From Kistimonas sp964291485 (GTDB taxonomy: Bacteria > Pseudomonadota > Gammaproteobacteria > Pseudomonadales > Endozoicomonadaceae), in assembly GCA_964291485.2 (NCBI GenBank), contig OZ220224.1:1798001-1862000 (forward strand): a stretch of DNA of 64,000 bases, written 5' to 3'. Each line of letters begins with the position of its first letter. Position 1 is the stretch's first letter. Both the position numbers and the translations under genes were made by a program. The notes beneath the pieces were generated by a model. That model was given only the letters and a program-made list of their open reading frames with translations. It ran no database searches and had not been told where the DNA came from. Below are positions 54,209 through 61,733 of the stretch, piece after piece.

Positions 54209-54619
54209 ATGAGAAAACTTCTGGGCGTGAGTGATGCGGCTGCAATCAGTCTCTCACTGGTTTGTGCTGTCCATTGTCTTATTTTTCCTCTGCTATTAGT
54301 GTTGCTACCTTCAATGGCATCTTCCATAGCGGATGAATCCTTTCATCGCTGGATGGTTATTGCAGTTGTACCCGTTAGCGCTTTTTCTCTACTCATGGGT
54401 TGCAAAAGACATAAGCGCTATTTTGCCATAATCACAGGTAGCATAGGATTGTTGCTTCTTATCTTCACCGGCTATTTTTCAGAAGATGTTATTGATGAGG
54501 CCTGGGAAGAAAATCTCACGTTATTGGCTGCGGCCTTGATTGCAATCGGGCATTTCAGCAATTTCAGAGCCTGTCAGACTTTTTGCTGGAACAAAACGTC
54601 AGACATAAGGAGATATTGA
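54209..54619 (+). CDS. MerC-domain membrane protein
   Basis: 136 residues with four hydrophobic helices. The first contains SLVCAVHCLIFPLLLVLLPS, the MerC Cys-x-x-x-His-Cys pattern used for metal binding in mercury importers. Outside mer operons MerC-domain proteins often sit near COG0523 GTPases, as here, and metal homeostasis is the likely role. GGGGAG stands 10 nt before the ATG. The frame ends near a hydrophilic Cys-containing tail. Confidence 0.85.
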   Translation: MRKLLGVSDAAAISLSLVCAVHCLIFPLLLVLLPSMASSIADESFHRWMVIAVVPVSAFSLLMGCKRHKRYFAIITGSIGLLLLIFTGYFSEDVIDEAWEENLTLLAAALIAIGHFSNFRACQTFCWNKTSDIRRY

Positions 54620-54838
54620 TTATCGTCGTTGCGTTCACGTTAGCAGGCATTATTCATAATAATGCCTAGGCTCAACCAGCGTGTCGTTTAGCTGTGCCGC
54701 CAATGGCGGCACGAGGGGGAGGGGAGAAAGGGATGAACAGTTGTGATTACTTAGAGTTTTGAAAGTTTGCTAGCTGGATGGCCAAGTAACTCACGTTTTT
54801 TCTCGCCTGTTTGCCTATTTTTCAATGTGTAAATCCGA

Positions 54839-55825
54839 TCAGGCAGCATTTTCCAGGATTGCCTTAAAGAGCGAGCTTTCCAGCTCATCCCAGGGCAGTA
54901 ATTCCTTATCAATAATTTCAATGCGGCTGTTATCCAGCTGATCCAGCGCTACCACACTGACCACGCCTTTCTGTGCATTAAAGCCTTTTAACCCTTGGTC
55001 TGTTCTGATAACCGCTTTCAAACGGTCAGCAGGCACACCCGTAAAAAGCAGATACATCTGCTCATAGGAAAAAACAATTTTCTCGTCGTACAGCCAACCA
55101 CAACTGTGATATCCCTGACCGTGATTTTCCTTGCGAATATAGGCTTCACCATCAGGTAGGCTTAATGGTGCTGTATCAGGCATAGCGTCGTGATGGCTAT
55201 GAGCATGCTTATTATGTGCCTCTCGCTTATATTGAGGTAAGTCCAGCCACGCCATTTTTAACGCACCGTGTTCGGCCCAGCCTATGGTCTTCTGCTGTAC
55301 GAATTGACGACTATAGCCTTCAAACAGCTGGCGATGTTCATCAGAACAGAGGTCTGTTTTATTCGCTACCAGCACATCTGACAGTTGGGCCTGATCCCTG
55401 AAGTTATCATTTTCAAGGTATCGGCTGTCATTCAGGTGCCTGGGATCCAGCAGGCAAATACTGGCTCTCAGGTCGAGCACTTCATCGTAGTATTCACCGG
55501 TCAGTGTGTTGAGAATCTGTTCAGGATGCCCCAGGCCTGTTGGTTCAATTAGAATGCGATCCGGCTTGCTGCGGGCAATCAGCATATTCAAACCAATCTG
55601 CATGGGTAAGCCCGCTACGCAGCACATGCAGCCACCGGGCACCTCCCTGACCACGGCACCTTTACCCGCCATCATGGCACCATCAATGCCGATTTCACCA
55701 AATTCGTTCACCAGCACGCCCCAGGTTTCATGTTCGGGCTTGTTGGCCAACAGGTGAAGAATAGCGGTTGTCTTGCCTGATCCCAGGAAGCCGGTAATCA
55801 GATTAGTGGGTATAGCCTTTGCCAC
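54839..55825 (-). CDS. COG0523-family metallochaperone GTPase under a Zur-type box
   Basis: 328 residues. G3E GTPase: Walker A GFLGSGKTT, VNEFGEIGIDGA, the metal motif GGCMCC (C-x-C-C), EPTGLGHPEQIL, and NKTDL. A His-rich loop (HNKHAHSHHD) in the middle fits zinc handling. A C-terminal CobW_C domain follows. I took the GTG at 55823-55825, preceded by TAGGAG at 8 nt. The longer frame from ATG 55870 would put its first codons inside the Zur box at 55856, which argues against it. COG0523 proteins of this class deliver zinc to client enzymes when zinc is short. Confidence 0.9.
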   Translation of the reverse strand: MAKAIPTNLITGFLGSGKTTAILHLLANKPEHETWGVLVNEFGEIGIDGAMMAGKGAVVREVPGGCMCCVAGLPMQIGLNMLIARSKPDRILIEPTGLGHPEQILNTLTGEYYDEVLDLRASICLLDPRHLNDSRYLENDNFRDQAQLSDVLVANKTDLCSDEHRQLFEGYSRQFVQQKTIGWAEHGALKMAWLDLPQYKREAHNKHAHSHHDAMPDTAPLSLPDGEAYIRKENHGQGYHSCGWLYDEKIVFSYEQMYLLFTGVPADRLKAVIRTDQGLKGFNAQKGVVSVVALDQLDNSRIEIIDKELLPWDELESSLFKAILENAA

Positions 55826-55855
55826 AGTTACGGCTCCTACAAACAGCGAAGAAAC

Positions 55856-55868
55856 GTTATAATATAAC
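55856..55868. promoter_or_regulatory. Zur-type operator upstream of the first COG0523 gene
   Basis: GTTATAATATAAC, a near-perfect palindrome matching the gammaproteobacterial Zur consensus core, flanked by aac and att. It lies 31 nt upstream of the GTG start, on the promoter. Confidence 0.85.
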
Positions 55869-55989
55869 ATTTTTATAATTACAGTCAGTCAGGTTGATAA
55901 ACCGTCTCGGCTACCAACACTCCCCAAAACGCAAATAAAAAAAGAATGCTTGGGAATGAGGAAATCCATCGACTAGGGGCGGGGATGTT

Positions 55990-56244
55990 TTAGCTGCCTG
56001 CAAGAAAGCTATACACGCCTTTAGCTCTCAGCATATTGAAAAGGCATCTATGTTGGCAGACAGAGTGCTTCGAGCCAATTTCATCTACTTCTCTTGCTAT
56101 CTCCTCTTTCCCTGAGAGGAGCCGGGCACATTCAACCCCTTTTGGATCATTGAGCACCTCTAATGTCAGATCACGGCCATAAGCAGACAGACAAGCCACG
56201 GCATATTCTGCATCCCCTCGAATGGATATTGTTACGCGGGCCAT
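55990..56244 (-). CDS. Small protein of unknown function under a shared Zur-type box
   Basis: 84 residues from ATG 56242-56244 (a TTG two codons earlier is possible). Sequence: short beta-like start MARVTISIRGDAEY, then LTLEVLNDPKGVECARLLSG and a Cys/His cluster HSVCQHRCLFN that could bind metal. I do not recognise a family. It is divergent from the second COG0523 GTPase, with the Zur box between them 43 nt upstream of its start, so zinc control is inferred. No clear Shine-Dalgarno. Confidence 0.55.
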   Translation of the reverse strand: MARVTISIRGDAEYAVACLSAYGRDLTLEVLNDPKGVECARLLSGKEEIAREVDEIGSKHSVCQHRCLFNMLRAKGVYSFLAGS

Positions 56245-56287
56245 AGCCAAATCTGCATTCTGAAGTGTGTGTCTGATTATGTGATAT

Positions 56288-56300
56288 GTTATAACGTAAC
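56288..56300. promoter_or_regulatory. Zur-type operator between divergent genes
   Basis: GTTATAACGTAAC, same layout as the boxes at 55856 and 59013. It sits 17 nt before the second COG0523 ATG and 43 nt before the divergent small gene, so it could control both. Confidence 0.83.
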
Positions 56301-56317
56301 AATTTATAGGCTAACTA

Positions 56318-57544
56318 ATGAGACCACCACGTATGCAGCCATACACGACTGGAATGCTCCCTGTCACTGTTCTTTCAGGCTTCCTTGGGGCGGGGAAGAC
56401 CACGGTACTGAGCCATATCCTGAATAACCGGCAGGGGAAAAAAGTTGCCGTGATCGTCAACGATATGAGCGAGATAAACATCGACTCTTCGATTGTTCAA
56501 CAAGAGGTCAGCTTGAACCGCAGCGAAGAGAAGCTGGTTGAAATGAGCAACGGTTGTATTTGCTGCACATTAAGAGAGGACCTGCTGGAAGAAGTCACCA
56601 AGCTCGCACAAGATGGGCGGTTTGACTACCTACTCATTGAGTCGACCGGCATCTCGGAACCATTGCCTGTCGCCGAGACGTTCACGTTTGCCGCCGAAAA
56701 TGGTCAGTCTCTATCAGACGTGGCCAAGCTGGACACAATGGTCACCGTCGTTGATGCGGTCAATTTCCTGAGAGACTATGAAGACGCGCAGGCTTTACGG
56801 GATAAAGGGGAATCACTGGGCGAGGAAGACGAACGTAGCGTTTCTGATTTACTGATAGATCAGGTCGAGTTCGCTGACGTTATTCTCATCAGCAAAACAG
56901 ACCTGGTCAAAAGAGTCGACATTGAGCGTCTGACCGCAATTCTAAAAACGCTCAATACGCACGCCCGAATCATGCCGATAACCCAGGGACATGTGGAACT
57001 GGATGCTGTTCTGAACACCGGGTTGTTTGATTTCGAGCGGGCGCAGCAAGCACCGGGTTGGCTAAAGGAAATGCGCGGAGAGCATGTGCCAGAAACGGAA
57101 GAATACGGTATTAGCAGCTTCAGTTACCTGGCTCGCCGACCGTTTCACCCACAAAAGTTTTATCAGTTTCTTCATAATACGGAGGGCTATGGCAAGCTCA
57201 TTCGTTCGAAAGGATACTTCTGGCTGGCTTCGCGACCGGAGTTTGCCGGCCAATGGAGTCAGGCGGGTGGTGTTGCACGTTATGGCTTCGCTGGCATGTT
57301 CTGGAAAGCAGTGCCCCAATCGAGCTGGCCAACTGACGCGGAGCATCTCGCATCCATAGAGAAACAATGGGTTGAGCCATTCGGTGACATGCGTCAGGAA
57401 CTTGTCTTCATTGGCCAAGGGCTTAATACCGAGGAGATCACCCGGGCACTTGACGCTTGTCTGTTAAGCGAAGAAGAGGTGCTTCGTGGGAAAGCGTACT
57501 GGCAGACACTGGATGATCCGTTTCCAACGTGGGAGAACGCTTGA
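56318..57544 (+). CDS. COG0523-family metallochaperone GTPase, ZigA/YciC type
   Basis: 408 residues. GFLGAGKTT (Walker A), NDMSEINIDS, the metal motif NGCICC (C-x-C-C), ESTGISEPLPVAETF and SKTDLV mark a G3E GTPase; the C-terminal CobW_C part contains SFSYLARRPFHPQKFYQFL and the conserved FWLASRP. This longer class is typically Zur-repressed and supplies zinc to essential enzymes under deficiency. The ATG is 17 nt past the Zur box. An alternative start is ATG 56333. Its stop codon overlaps the next start (TGATG). Confidence 0.93.
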   Translation: MRPPRMQPYTTGMLPVTVLSGFLGAGKTTVLSHILNNRQGKKVAVIVNDMSEINIDSSIVQQEVSLNRSEEKLVEMSNGCICCTLREDLLEEVTKLAQDGRFDYLLIESTGISEPLPVAETFTFAAENGQSLSDVAKLDTMVTVVDAVNFLRDYEDAQALRDKGESLGEEDERSVSDLLIDQVEFADVILISKTDLVKRVDIERLTAILKTLNTHARIMPITQGHVELDAVLNTGLFDFERAQQAPGWLKEMRGEHVPETEEYGISSFSYLARRPFHPQKFYQFLHNTEGYGKLIRSKGYFWLASRPEFAGQWSQAGGVARYGFAGMFWKAVPQSSWPTDAEHLASIEKQWVEPFGDMRQELVFIGQGLNTEEITRALDACLLSEEEVLRGKAYWQTLDDPFPTWENA

Positions 57545-58233
57545 TGAGGTCTGCTATTACTGAACAATTACTCGTCCCTGGTGCTGTGCAAGGTGATCGC
57601 ACTCACTATCGGCTTCCCTCATCTGGCAACGCGCCAACAGTCCTTGCCGATATTTATCAGGAAGATATCAACATCGCAATTTGGCAGCGCACGCTCAACG
57701 AACAGCTAAAGAACGCCGTGGCCGATTTTCTCGCCGCTAAACCGCAGTTTGAAAGCTCCATGATCGTCTCGCCGCATAACGTTCACGCCGTAGTCGGCGA
57801 GGCGAGTAGAGGAACCGTGCCAACAGAGCTTGCCGAGAACGTTGCCGAGCTCGTAGATATGTTTTGCTACCTCTTTGAAATAAAGTGTGCCGGCTTGCGT
57901 TTGGCGACACTGAATCGTGCAATGTGTCCACGATTTCACGTCGACCGGGTTCCCTGCCGATTGGTTACCACCTATTGCGGTGTCGCCACCGAGTGGCTGC
58001 CGCATCACGCAGTCAATCGTTCAAAGCTCGGTTCCGGAAATAATGGTCAGCCCGATTCGGTTTCTGGTCTGTTTAAGAAAGAGGATGACATTCAGCGACT
58101 CACCTGTGGCGACGTTGCTCTTTTCAAAGGCGAACGCTGGGTCGGGAACGAAAATGCCGGACTGGTGCATCGATCGCCCGAAGTGCCGACCGGAGAAAAT
58201 CGGTTGCTGTTGACGTTGGATATCAGCGATTAG
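57544..58233 (+). CDS. DUF1826 domain protein
   Basis: 229 residues, starting within the stop of the COG0523 GTPase (TGATG), so they are co-translated. The DUF1826 pattern is visible: VLADIYQEDINIAIWQR near residue 35, a central CPRFHVDRVPCRLVTTYCGVATEWLP, and a late GDVALFKGERW ... GLVHRSPEVP ... RLLLTLDI. The HVD ... H arrangement looks like a dioxygenase-type jelly-roll metal site. The function is unknown; the family is often found with COG0523 GTPases under Zur control, as here. Confidence 0.88.
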   Translation: MRSAITEQLLVPGAVQGDRTHYRLPSSGNAPTVLADIYQEDINIAIWQRTLNEQLKNAVADFLAAKPQFESSMIVSPHNVHAVVGEASRGTVPTELAENVAELVDMFCYLFEIKCAGLRLATLNRAMCPRFHVDRVPCRLVTTYCGVATEWLPHHAVNRSKLGSGNNGQPDSVSGLFKKEDDIQRLTCGDVALFKGERWVGNENAGLVHRSPEVPTGENRLLLTLDISD

Positions 58234-58563
58234 TCCGTTTCGTTGAGGGTTCGAGTTCGCTGAGTAGTTCGAGTCCAATGGATTTGGAGAACGTCTAGCC
58301 TCTCTCTGTTGAGCCTGGTTTTCCAGGGCGGGGTCAGAACTGTTATGGATTGATCAAGGGGGGGAATGCCCAAACAGTCACTTGTGCATGTTTTGCTAGT
58401 TACGCCTAAGGCGCCTCTGGTGGAGAGGCGAAGCCCAGAATAAACATGATTTTATGAGCTAATTTCTCGATCATTCGCAAAGTGTAAGTTTTCAATATTT
58501 TTTGGATAGTTACTGCAGTGTTTTTTATAAATGAATTCTTTGCGAACTTATAGATAAGACATT
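58234..58563. other. Region between DUF1826 and the small membrane-protein gene
   Basis: About 330 bases. It holds a G7 run (near 58360) and an imperfect GC-rich inverted repeat near 58408-58435 (cgcctaaggcgcctc ... gagaggcg) that may be a cassette-type recombination site. No gene recognised; the 83-codon minus frame at 58406-58657 overlaps the next gene and is not called. Confidence 0.45.
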
Positions 58564-58803
58564 TTAGTAATGATCTTTTAAATTTAGTTTTCTGATAAGT
58601 GGGGTAATTACATAACCTATGAAAAAGGAATCTGAAATAATGCGTGTAAAGAAGCAAATGACAATGGCCATAAATGCAATTGATAAATCATTTATTGCAT
58701 CAATAAAATTTATAGAGATTACAGCTGTATAAATATGGTTTGGATCAGTAGGTCTTAACGCTAGTAATACTGAAATCAAGCTAACTGACGTGTTTTTTAC
58801 CAA
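58564..58803 (-). CDS. Small membrane protein, possible
   Basis: 79 codons from a TTG at 58801-58803; no ATG is available upstream in frame without a stop. It has two hydrophobic helices (LSIAFMAIVICFFTRII and a following FIGYVITPLI) and A/T-rich codons like the other minus-strand genes to its right. No family known. It could be the 3' part of a broken gene. Low confidence. Confidence 0.35.
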   Translation of the reverse strand: MVKNTSVSLISVLLALRPTDPNHIYTAVISINFIDAINDLSIAFMAIVICFFTRIISDSFFIGYVITPLIRKLNLKDHY

Positions 58804-58844
58804 TCTTGTAGGCGGGCATGACAGCCTTCGATTGAGTGGTTTTG

Positions 58845-58864
58845 TTGTCCACTAAAACGGGGAG
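58845..58864. repeat. Half-site of the inverted-repeat element found at 60155
   Basis: ttgtccactaaaacggggag differs by one G from the right arm of the hairpin element at 60155-60203. The left arm is missing here. Origin unknown; it could be a mobile-element end. Confidence 0.6.
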
Positions 58865-58980
58865 ATTCAGCGTTCTGTTGACGCTTTTATTAGAGCATGT
58901 CGCACGCAATTGAGGACCTCACACCGTAGAGTGCCTATGTGCCTATAAGGTGATCATTTTTTAGCAAGTATTGATCTGGC

Positions 58981-58999
58981 GCAAATGAGAATCATTGCT
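58981..58999. promoter_or_regulatory. Fur-box-like site upstream of rpmE2
   Basis: gcaaatgagaatcattgct matches about 13 of 19 positions of the Fur consensus, including the core AATGA-x-AATCATT. It stands 13 nt before the Zur box. Dual iron/zinc control is possible but unproven. Confidence 0.55.
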
Positions 59000-59012
59000 A
59001 TTTTACAGATAT

Positions 59013-59025
59013 GTTATAACATAAC
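59013..59025. promoter_or_regulatory. Zur-type operator upstream of rpmE2-rpmJ2
   Basis: GTTATAACATAAC, the third copy of this palindrome, 27 nt before the rpmE2 ATG. Zinc-free L31/L36 genes are classical Zur targets, which supports the reading of all three boxes. Confidence 0.9.
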
Positions 59026-59052
59026 GTATGGTTTTAGTTTGGAGGCAGTCTC

Positions 59053-59304
59053 ATGAAGCCAGGTATTCACCCTGAGTATCGCGATGTGTTGTTCCACGAC
59101 ACTACAGCCAATGCCTATTTTGTTATTGGATCCACTTTAAGCACTGAGCGTACCGCCGAATACGAAGGCAAAACTTACCCTTATATGACAATAGAAGTTT
59201 CTAGTGCTTCACACCCTTTCTATACAGGTAAGCACCGAGTGGCTCAGAATGAGGGTCAAATTGCCAAATTCAATAAACGCTTTAAAAATAGAGGTAAGAA
59301 ATAA
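59053..59304 (+). CDS. rpmE2: Ribosomal protein L31 type B (zinc-independent)
   Basis: 83 residues: MKPGIHPEYRDVLFHDTTANAYF ... KTYPYMTIEVSSASHPFYTGKHR ... KFNKRF (three blocks). The CxxC zinc motifs of the type A protein are absent, so this is the zinc-free paralogue that replaces L31A when zinc is scarce and frees its metal. GGAGG is close upstream of the ATG. It shares its last base with the rpmJ2 start (TAATG). Confidence 0.97.
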   Translation: MKPGIHPEYRDVLFHDTTANAYFVIGSTLSTERTAEYEGKTYPYMTIEVSSASHPFYTGKHRVAQNEGQIAKFNKRFKNRGKK

Positions 59305-59447
59305 TGCAAGTCCTCAGCTCTTTAAAATCGGCTAAATCGCGGCACTCAGATTGTCAGGTAGTTAAGCGTAGGGGACGTATATATGTCATCTGTAAATCCA
59401 ATCCACGCTTTAAAGCAGTTCAGGGTAGATCAAGAAAAAGTAAGTGA
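59304..59447 (+). CDS. rpmJ2: Ribosomal protein L36 type B (zinc-independent)
   Basis: 47 residues, too short for usual ORF cut-offs: MQVLSSLKSAKSRH, DCQVVKRRGRIYVICKSNP and RFKAVQGRSRKSK. It matches YkgO, the C-minus L36 that lacks the full C-x2-C-x12-C-x4-H zinc ligand set. The ATG overlaps the rpmE2 stop (TAATG), so the two are coupled and both lie under the Zur box at 59013. Confidence 0.96.
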   Translation: MQVLSSLKSAKSRHSDCQVVKRRGRIYVICKSNPRFKAVQGRSRKSK

Positions 59448-59572
59448 TTTTTACTGCTGGTTTTAATGCTTTCTGGCTTTCCTTTGGTATCAATCAGGAT
59501 TGTTGGCTAATTGATAAAGGAATTCTGTCAATGGATTTATAAAGTTCTAATTTCATTTTTGGTTTGACGTCT

Positions 59573-59603
59573 GCTTGAGGGTCGCCGCAGGCGACCCTCA
59601 AGC
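59573..59603. repeat. Perfect 14-bp hairpin, possible cassette recombination site
   Basis: gcttgagggtcgcc and ggcgaccctcaagc surround the loop gca. Outer flanks (gtttgacgtc / gcgacgaac) also pair imperfectly. It lies between rpmJ2 and the 3' end of a minus-strand GNAT gene. It could be a terminator for either, or an attC-type site; without T-runs the first is weaker. Confidence 0.6.
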
Positions 59604-59639
59604 GAAGCGACGAACAGTAAGCTCTTGTCATGTGTGTAC

Positions 59640-60089
59640 TTATAAATTTAGATATAACCTCAGCATGTCTTTGTGCTGGATGCCATTTTCATAGATTGGA
59701 TCAGGGTAATTATTAATGAAATGGTCTTTAAGTACTGAGTCCACACGAAAACCTAATCTTTGATAAAAAGTCAGCTGGTAGCCGAATGTTCCTGTTCCCA
59801 GTTCTATACGTTTAATATCGGTGGATTTTACCTTTTTAATTACATGTTGAAGCAGCGCTGAACCAATGCCTTTAGATTGTAATCTTGGATCAACAGAAAT
59901 GTTGAATAATTCTATTATATTGTTTTCAATTTTATTTAGAACGCAAGCACCTACGATTTTATTATCTTCATCTTTTGCGATAAAGCACCGTGAATGTGGT
60001 AAATAGGATTGTACACTTGATTCTAAAGGGTCGGCTTCAAGCAAGAGGTTCATGGGGATTTCATTTGGTGTAACTTCACAATACTTCAT
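59640..60089 (-). CDS. GNAT-family N-acetyltransferase
   Basis: 149 residues. A compact GNAT domain: ACVLNKIENNIIELFNISVDPRLQSKGIGSALLQHVIKKV in two parts holds the acetyl-CoA loop Q-S-K-G-I-G, followed by LGTGTFGYQLTFYQRLGFRVDSVL, the usual second half. Substrate unknown. It is A/T-rich and in the same orientation as the PIN, DUF6155 and HEAT-like genes to its right. A small AAGAG lies before the ATG. Confidence 0.9.
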   Translation of the reverse strand: MKYCEVTPNEIPMNLLLEADPLESSVQSYLPHSRCFIAKDEDNKIVGACVLNKIENNIIELFNISVDPRLQSKGIGSALLQHVIKKVKSTDIKRIELGTGTFGYQLTFYQRLGFRVDSVLKDHFINNYPDPIYENGIQHKDMLRLYLNL

Positions 60090-60154
60090 GGTGATGGCTC
60101 TTTTGGACTTACGCCAAGCAAATAATGCTTGCTTGTGGGGCGCCGAAGGTGTTG

Positions 60155-60203
60155 AACCTCCCCCGTTTTAGTGATTGAGTTGTCCACTAAAACGGGGGAG
60201 GTT
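60155..60203. repeat. Hairpin element with 19-bp perfect arms
   Basis: aacctcccccgttttagtg and cactaaaacgggggaggtt are perfect inverted repeats around an 11-nt loop. The right arm plus part of the loop recurs at 58845. It may be a MITE-like element or a pair of mobile-element ends inserted between two minus-strand genes. Confidence 0.7.
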
Positions 60204-60225
60204 TACGGTCGCATGCACGCACTTG

Positions 60226-60996
60226 TTACAATACGGATAACTCAGATGCTGAAATTACTTTGAGTTTGAACTTGTTTGATACTTTTTTAAGGTTGTCCGG
60301 GAAGAATACTGATCTTGCACCAGCATTTTTGCCGGTATCCTGAGTGCAGAAGTATTCATTTCCGTAGGCATAGTGGGCTGATAATGCATCTCCATCTACC
60401 CACTCAGCAATAGAATCGGAAAATTTCTTTTCTAAGTTTTCTGGAAGTTCTCTAATGATTTCTGTGATGGAATAGCCATTAAAACCATATAGTTTTTTGA
60501 AGTTGAAATACTGATATGGGCCAGCACCAAGGCTTTCAATGTACGTGCTGCAAGCATCGAGCTTATCTGCATAAGACCAATATTCGTCCATTTCTGACAA
60601 ATTGATCTTCATTTGTTCTGGAATTTCTGGGCTGCGAACTGTGCCTGTATTTATCATTCTCAGTACTTTGAAACCAAGTGAACAAGCTTCTAAAAGGTAT
60701 TCTTTAAGCTTAGGGTGCAGGCCTGGATGAGCTTCATTATCAGGACCAAAGCCAATGGTTCCCTTAACACGGTTGTCAATGAAATCTTCGCGAATAATTT
60801 CAACTTTTGGTTTGTATGTTTTCCAAAAAGAAAGCCTTTCCCTTTTACGTATCGATTCGAGAGAAACTGCAATTTCACAGATGTATGGCTCAATTTCACC
60901 TGCAATTATTCTATTTGTCAGCACCTCAAAATTTGGTTCCTTACGAACTATCTTTTCCCAAACATTTGAATCAAAGGTGACTTTCAGATTACTCAT
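60226..60996 (-). CDS. PIN-like domain protein
   Basis: 256 residues. The N-terminus VTFDSNVWEKIV has the D-x-N pattern of PIN nucleases, and the C-terminus has VDGDALSAHYAYGNEYFCTQD in sequence, giving the further acidic residues (DAL, TQD) expected at a PIN active site, then ARSVFFPDNLKK ... VISASEL. The middle is a helical insertion. PIN proteins cut RNA and are often toxins; no obvious antitoxin is paired, though a DUF6155 gene lies directly upstream on the same strand. A/T-rich. Function inferred. Confidence 0.7.
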   Translation of the reverse strand: MSNLKVTFDSNVWEKIVRKEPNFEVLTNRIIAGEIEPYICEIAVSLESIRKRERLSFWKTYKPKVEIIREDFIDNRVKGTIGFGPDNEAHPGLHPKLKEYLLEACSLGFKVLRMINTGTVRSPEIPEQMKINLSEMDEYWSYADKLDACSTYIESLGAGPYQYFNFKKLYGFNGYSITEIIRELPENLEKKFSDSIAEWVDGDALSAHYAYGNEYFCTQDTGKNAGARSVFFPDNLKKVSNKFKLKVISASELSVL

Positions 60997-61012
60997 AATT
61001 TTCTTGAGTGTT

Positions 61013-61041
61013 GTAACGCCTCATTATGCGTTGATTGTTAC
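61013..61041 (-). repeat. Short inverted repeat between DUF6155 and PIN genes, attC-like
   Basis: gtaac and gttac enclose aacgc and gcgtt around a short loop, right at the DUF6155 stop codon and 17 nt before the PIN start. The position at a gene 3' end and near the next start is as in integron cassettes, but the site is much shorter than usual. Confidence 0.35.
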
Positions 61042-61577
61042 TAAGCTTCACTGCTATATGAGAGATAAAGATCACTCAATTGATCATGAAAACCCCAGCC
61101 ACATTGAGATGTATTATTCACGATGGCTTTTGTTCGCTCTTGGAATTCATGAAGCAGCCCTTCTTTAGCCATGTATTTCAGTGCACTTTCATACATACTT
61201 TCCATGCTGTTATAAAAAGCCTCATCAATATCCCCAAACTCGGTAGTGCAATAAACACCAGACTCAACATATGTGAGCATTATGTCCGCAATTCCCGAGT
61301 TAGAACATGATACTTTTTTATAATCAGAAATGGCTTTACGCGCTACAGATGCCCGCATTTTTGGAAATTGAGAGCGCCCACTTGGAATGAACTCGTTTTG
61401 TACAATCTGCTTGTACTTTTCAAGAACTGCAGAGTCATCACTGAAAAATGAAGCCTGATAGAATTCTTTTACGTTACTGAATTTCTGATACAAGTGAGCA
61501 ATTTCTTCAACAAGCTCGTTTTGAGTTTTCTTTCTTAACTCTTTTTTTAACTCTACCAGTGTCGGTTTCTTAGACAT
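61041..61577 (-). CDS. DUF6155 family protein
   Basis: 178 residues. LVELKKELRKKTQNELVEEIAHLYQKFSNVKEFYQASFF in two parts, YKQIVQNEFIP, RASVARKAISDYKKV, and EAFYNSMESMYESALKYMAKEGLLHEF follow the DUF6155 pattern: an all-helical protein with an N-terminal KKELRK-x-x-x-x-EL helix. The role of the family is unknown. It lies upstream of the PIN gene on the same strand with a 44-nt gap, so an antitoxin or partner role is conceivable but not shown. Confidence 0.72.
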   Translation of the reverse strand: MSKKPTLVELKKELRKKTQNELVEEIAHLYQKFSNVKEFYQASFFSDDSAVLEKYKQIVQNEFIPSGRSQFPKMRASVARKAISDYKKVSCSNSGIADIMLTYVESGVYCTTEFGDIDEAFYNSMESMYESALKYMAKEGLLHEFQERTKAIVNNTSQCGWGFHDQLSDLYLSYSSEA

Positions 61578-61643
61578 TTTCTATTACTCATTCATACAAC
61601 TTTGAATTTGAATTATATCAGGTAACTCGAACATGCTCGAAAC

Positions 61644-61729
61644 GCATAACGCTAATTTTTGGGGCCGAGCAGCAAAGCTGCGAAGGTCCCGAGCCCCGGA
61701 GGGGCGAACAAGAACGAATTGTTAAATGC
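61644..61729 (-). repeat. attC-like imperfect inverted repeat (integron cassette site)
   Basis: Read on the minus strand it runs from GCATTTAAC (R-Y-Y-Y-A-A-C match in ATTTAAC) to GCGTTATGC, with inner arms GGGGC-CGAGCAGC / GCTGC ... GGGGC pairing around AAA and a small extra hairpin gcccc-gga-ggggc. About 86 bp, starting 5 nt past the stop of the HEAT-like gene. Size, ends and place fit an attC site; the far end GTTATGC departs from GTTRRRY at one base, as in Vibrio repeats. Confidence 0.5.
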
Positions 61730-61733
61730 CTTG

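Noticed and set aside
55826..55870. Longer N-terminus for the first COG0523 GTPase (ATG 55870)
   Set aside because: It would place the first codons inside the Zur palindrome; GTG 55825 has a proper Shine-Dalgarno and gives the family N-terminus.
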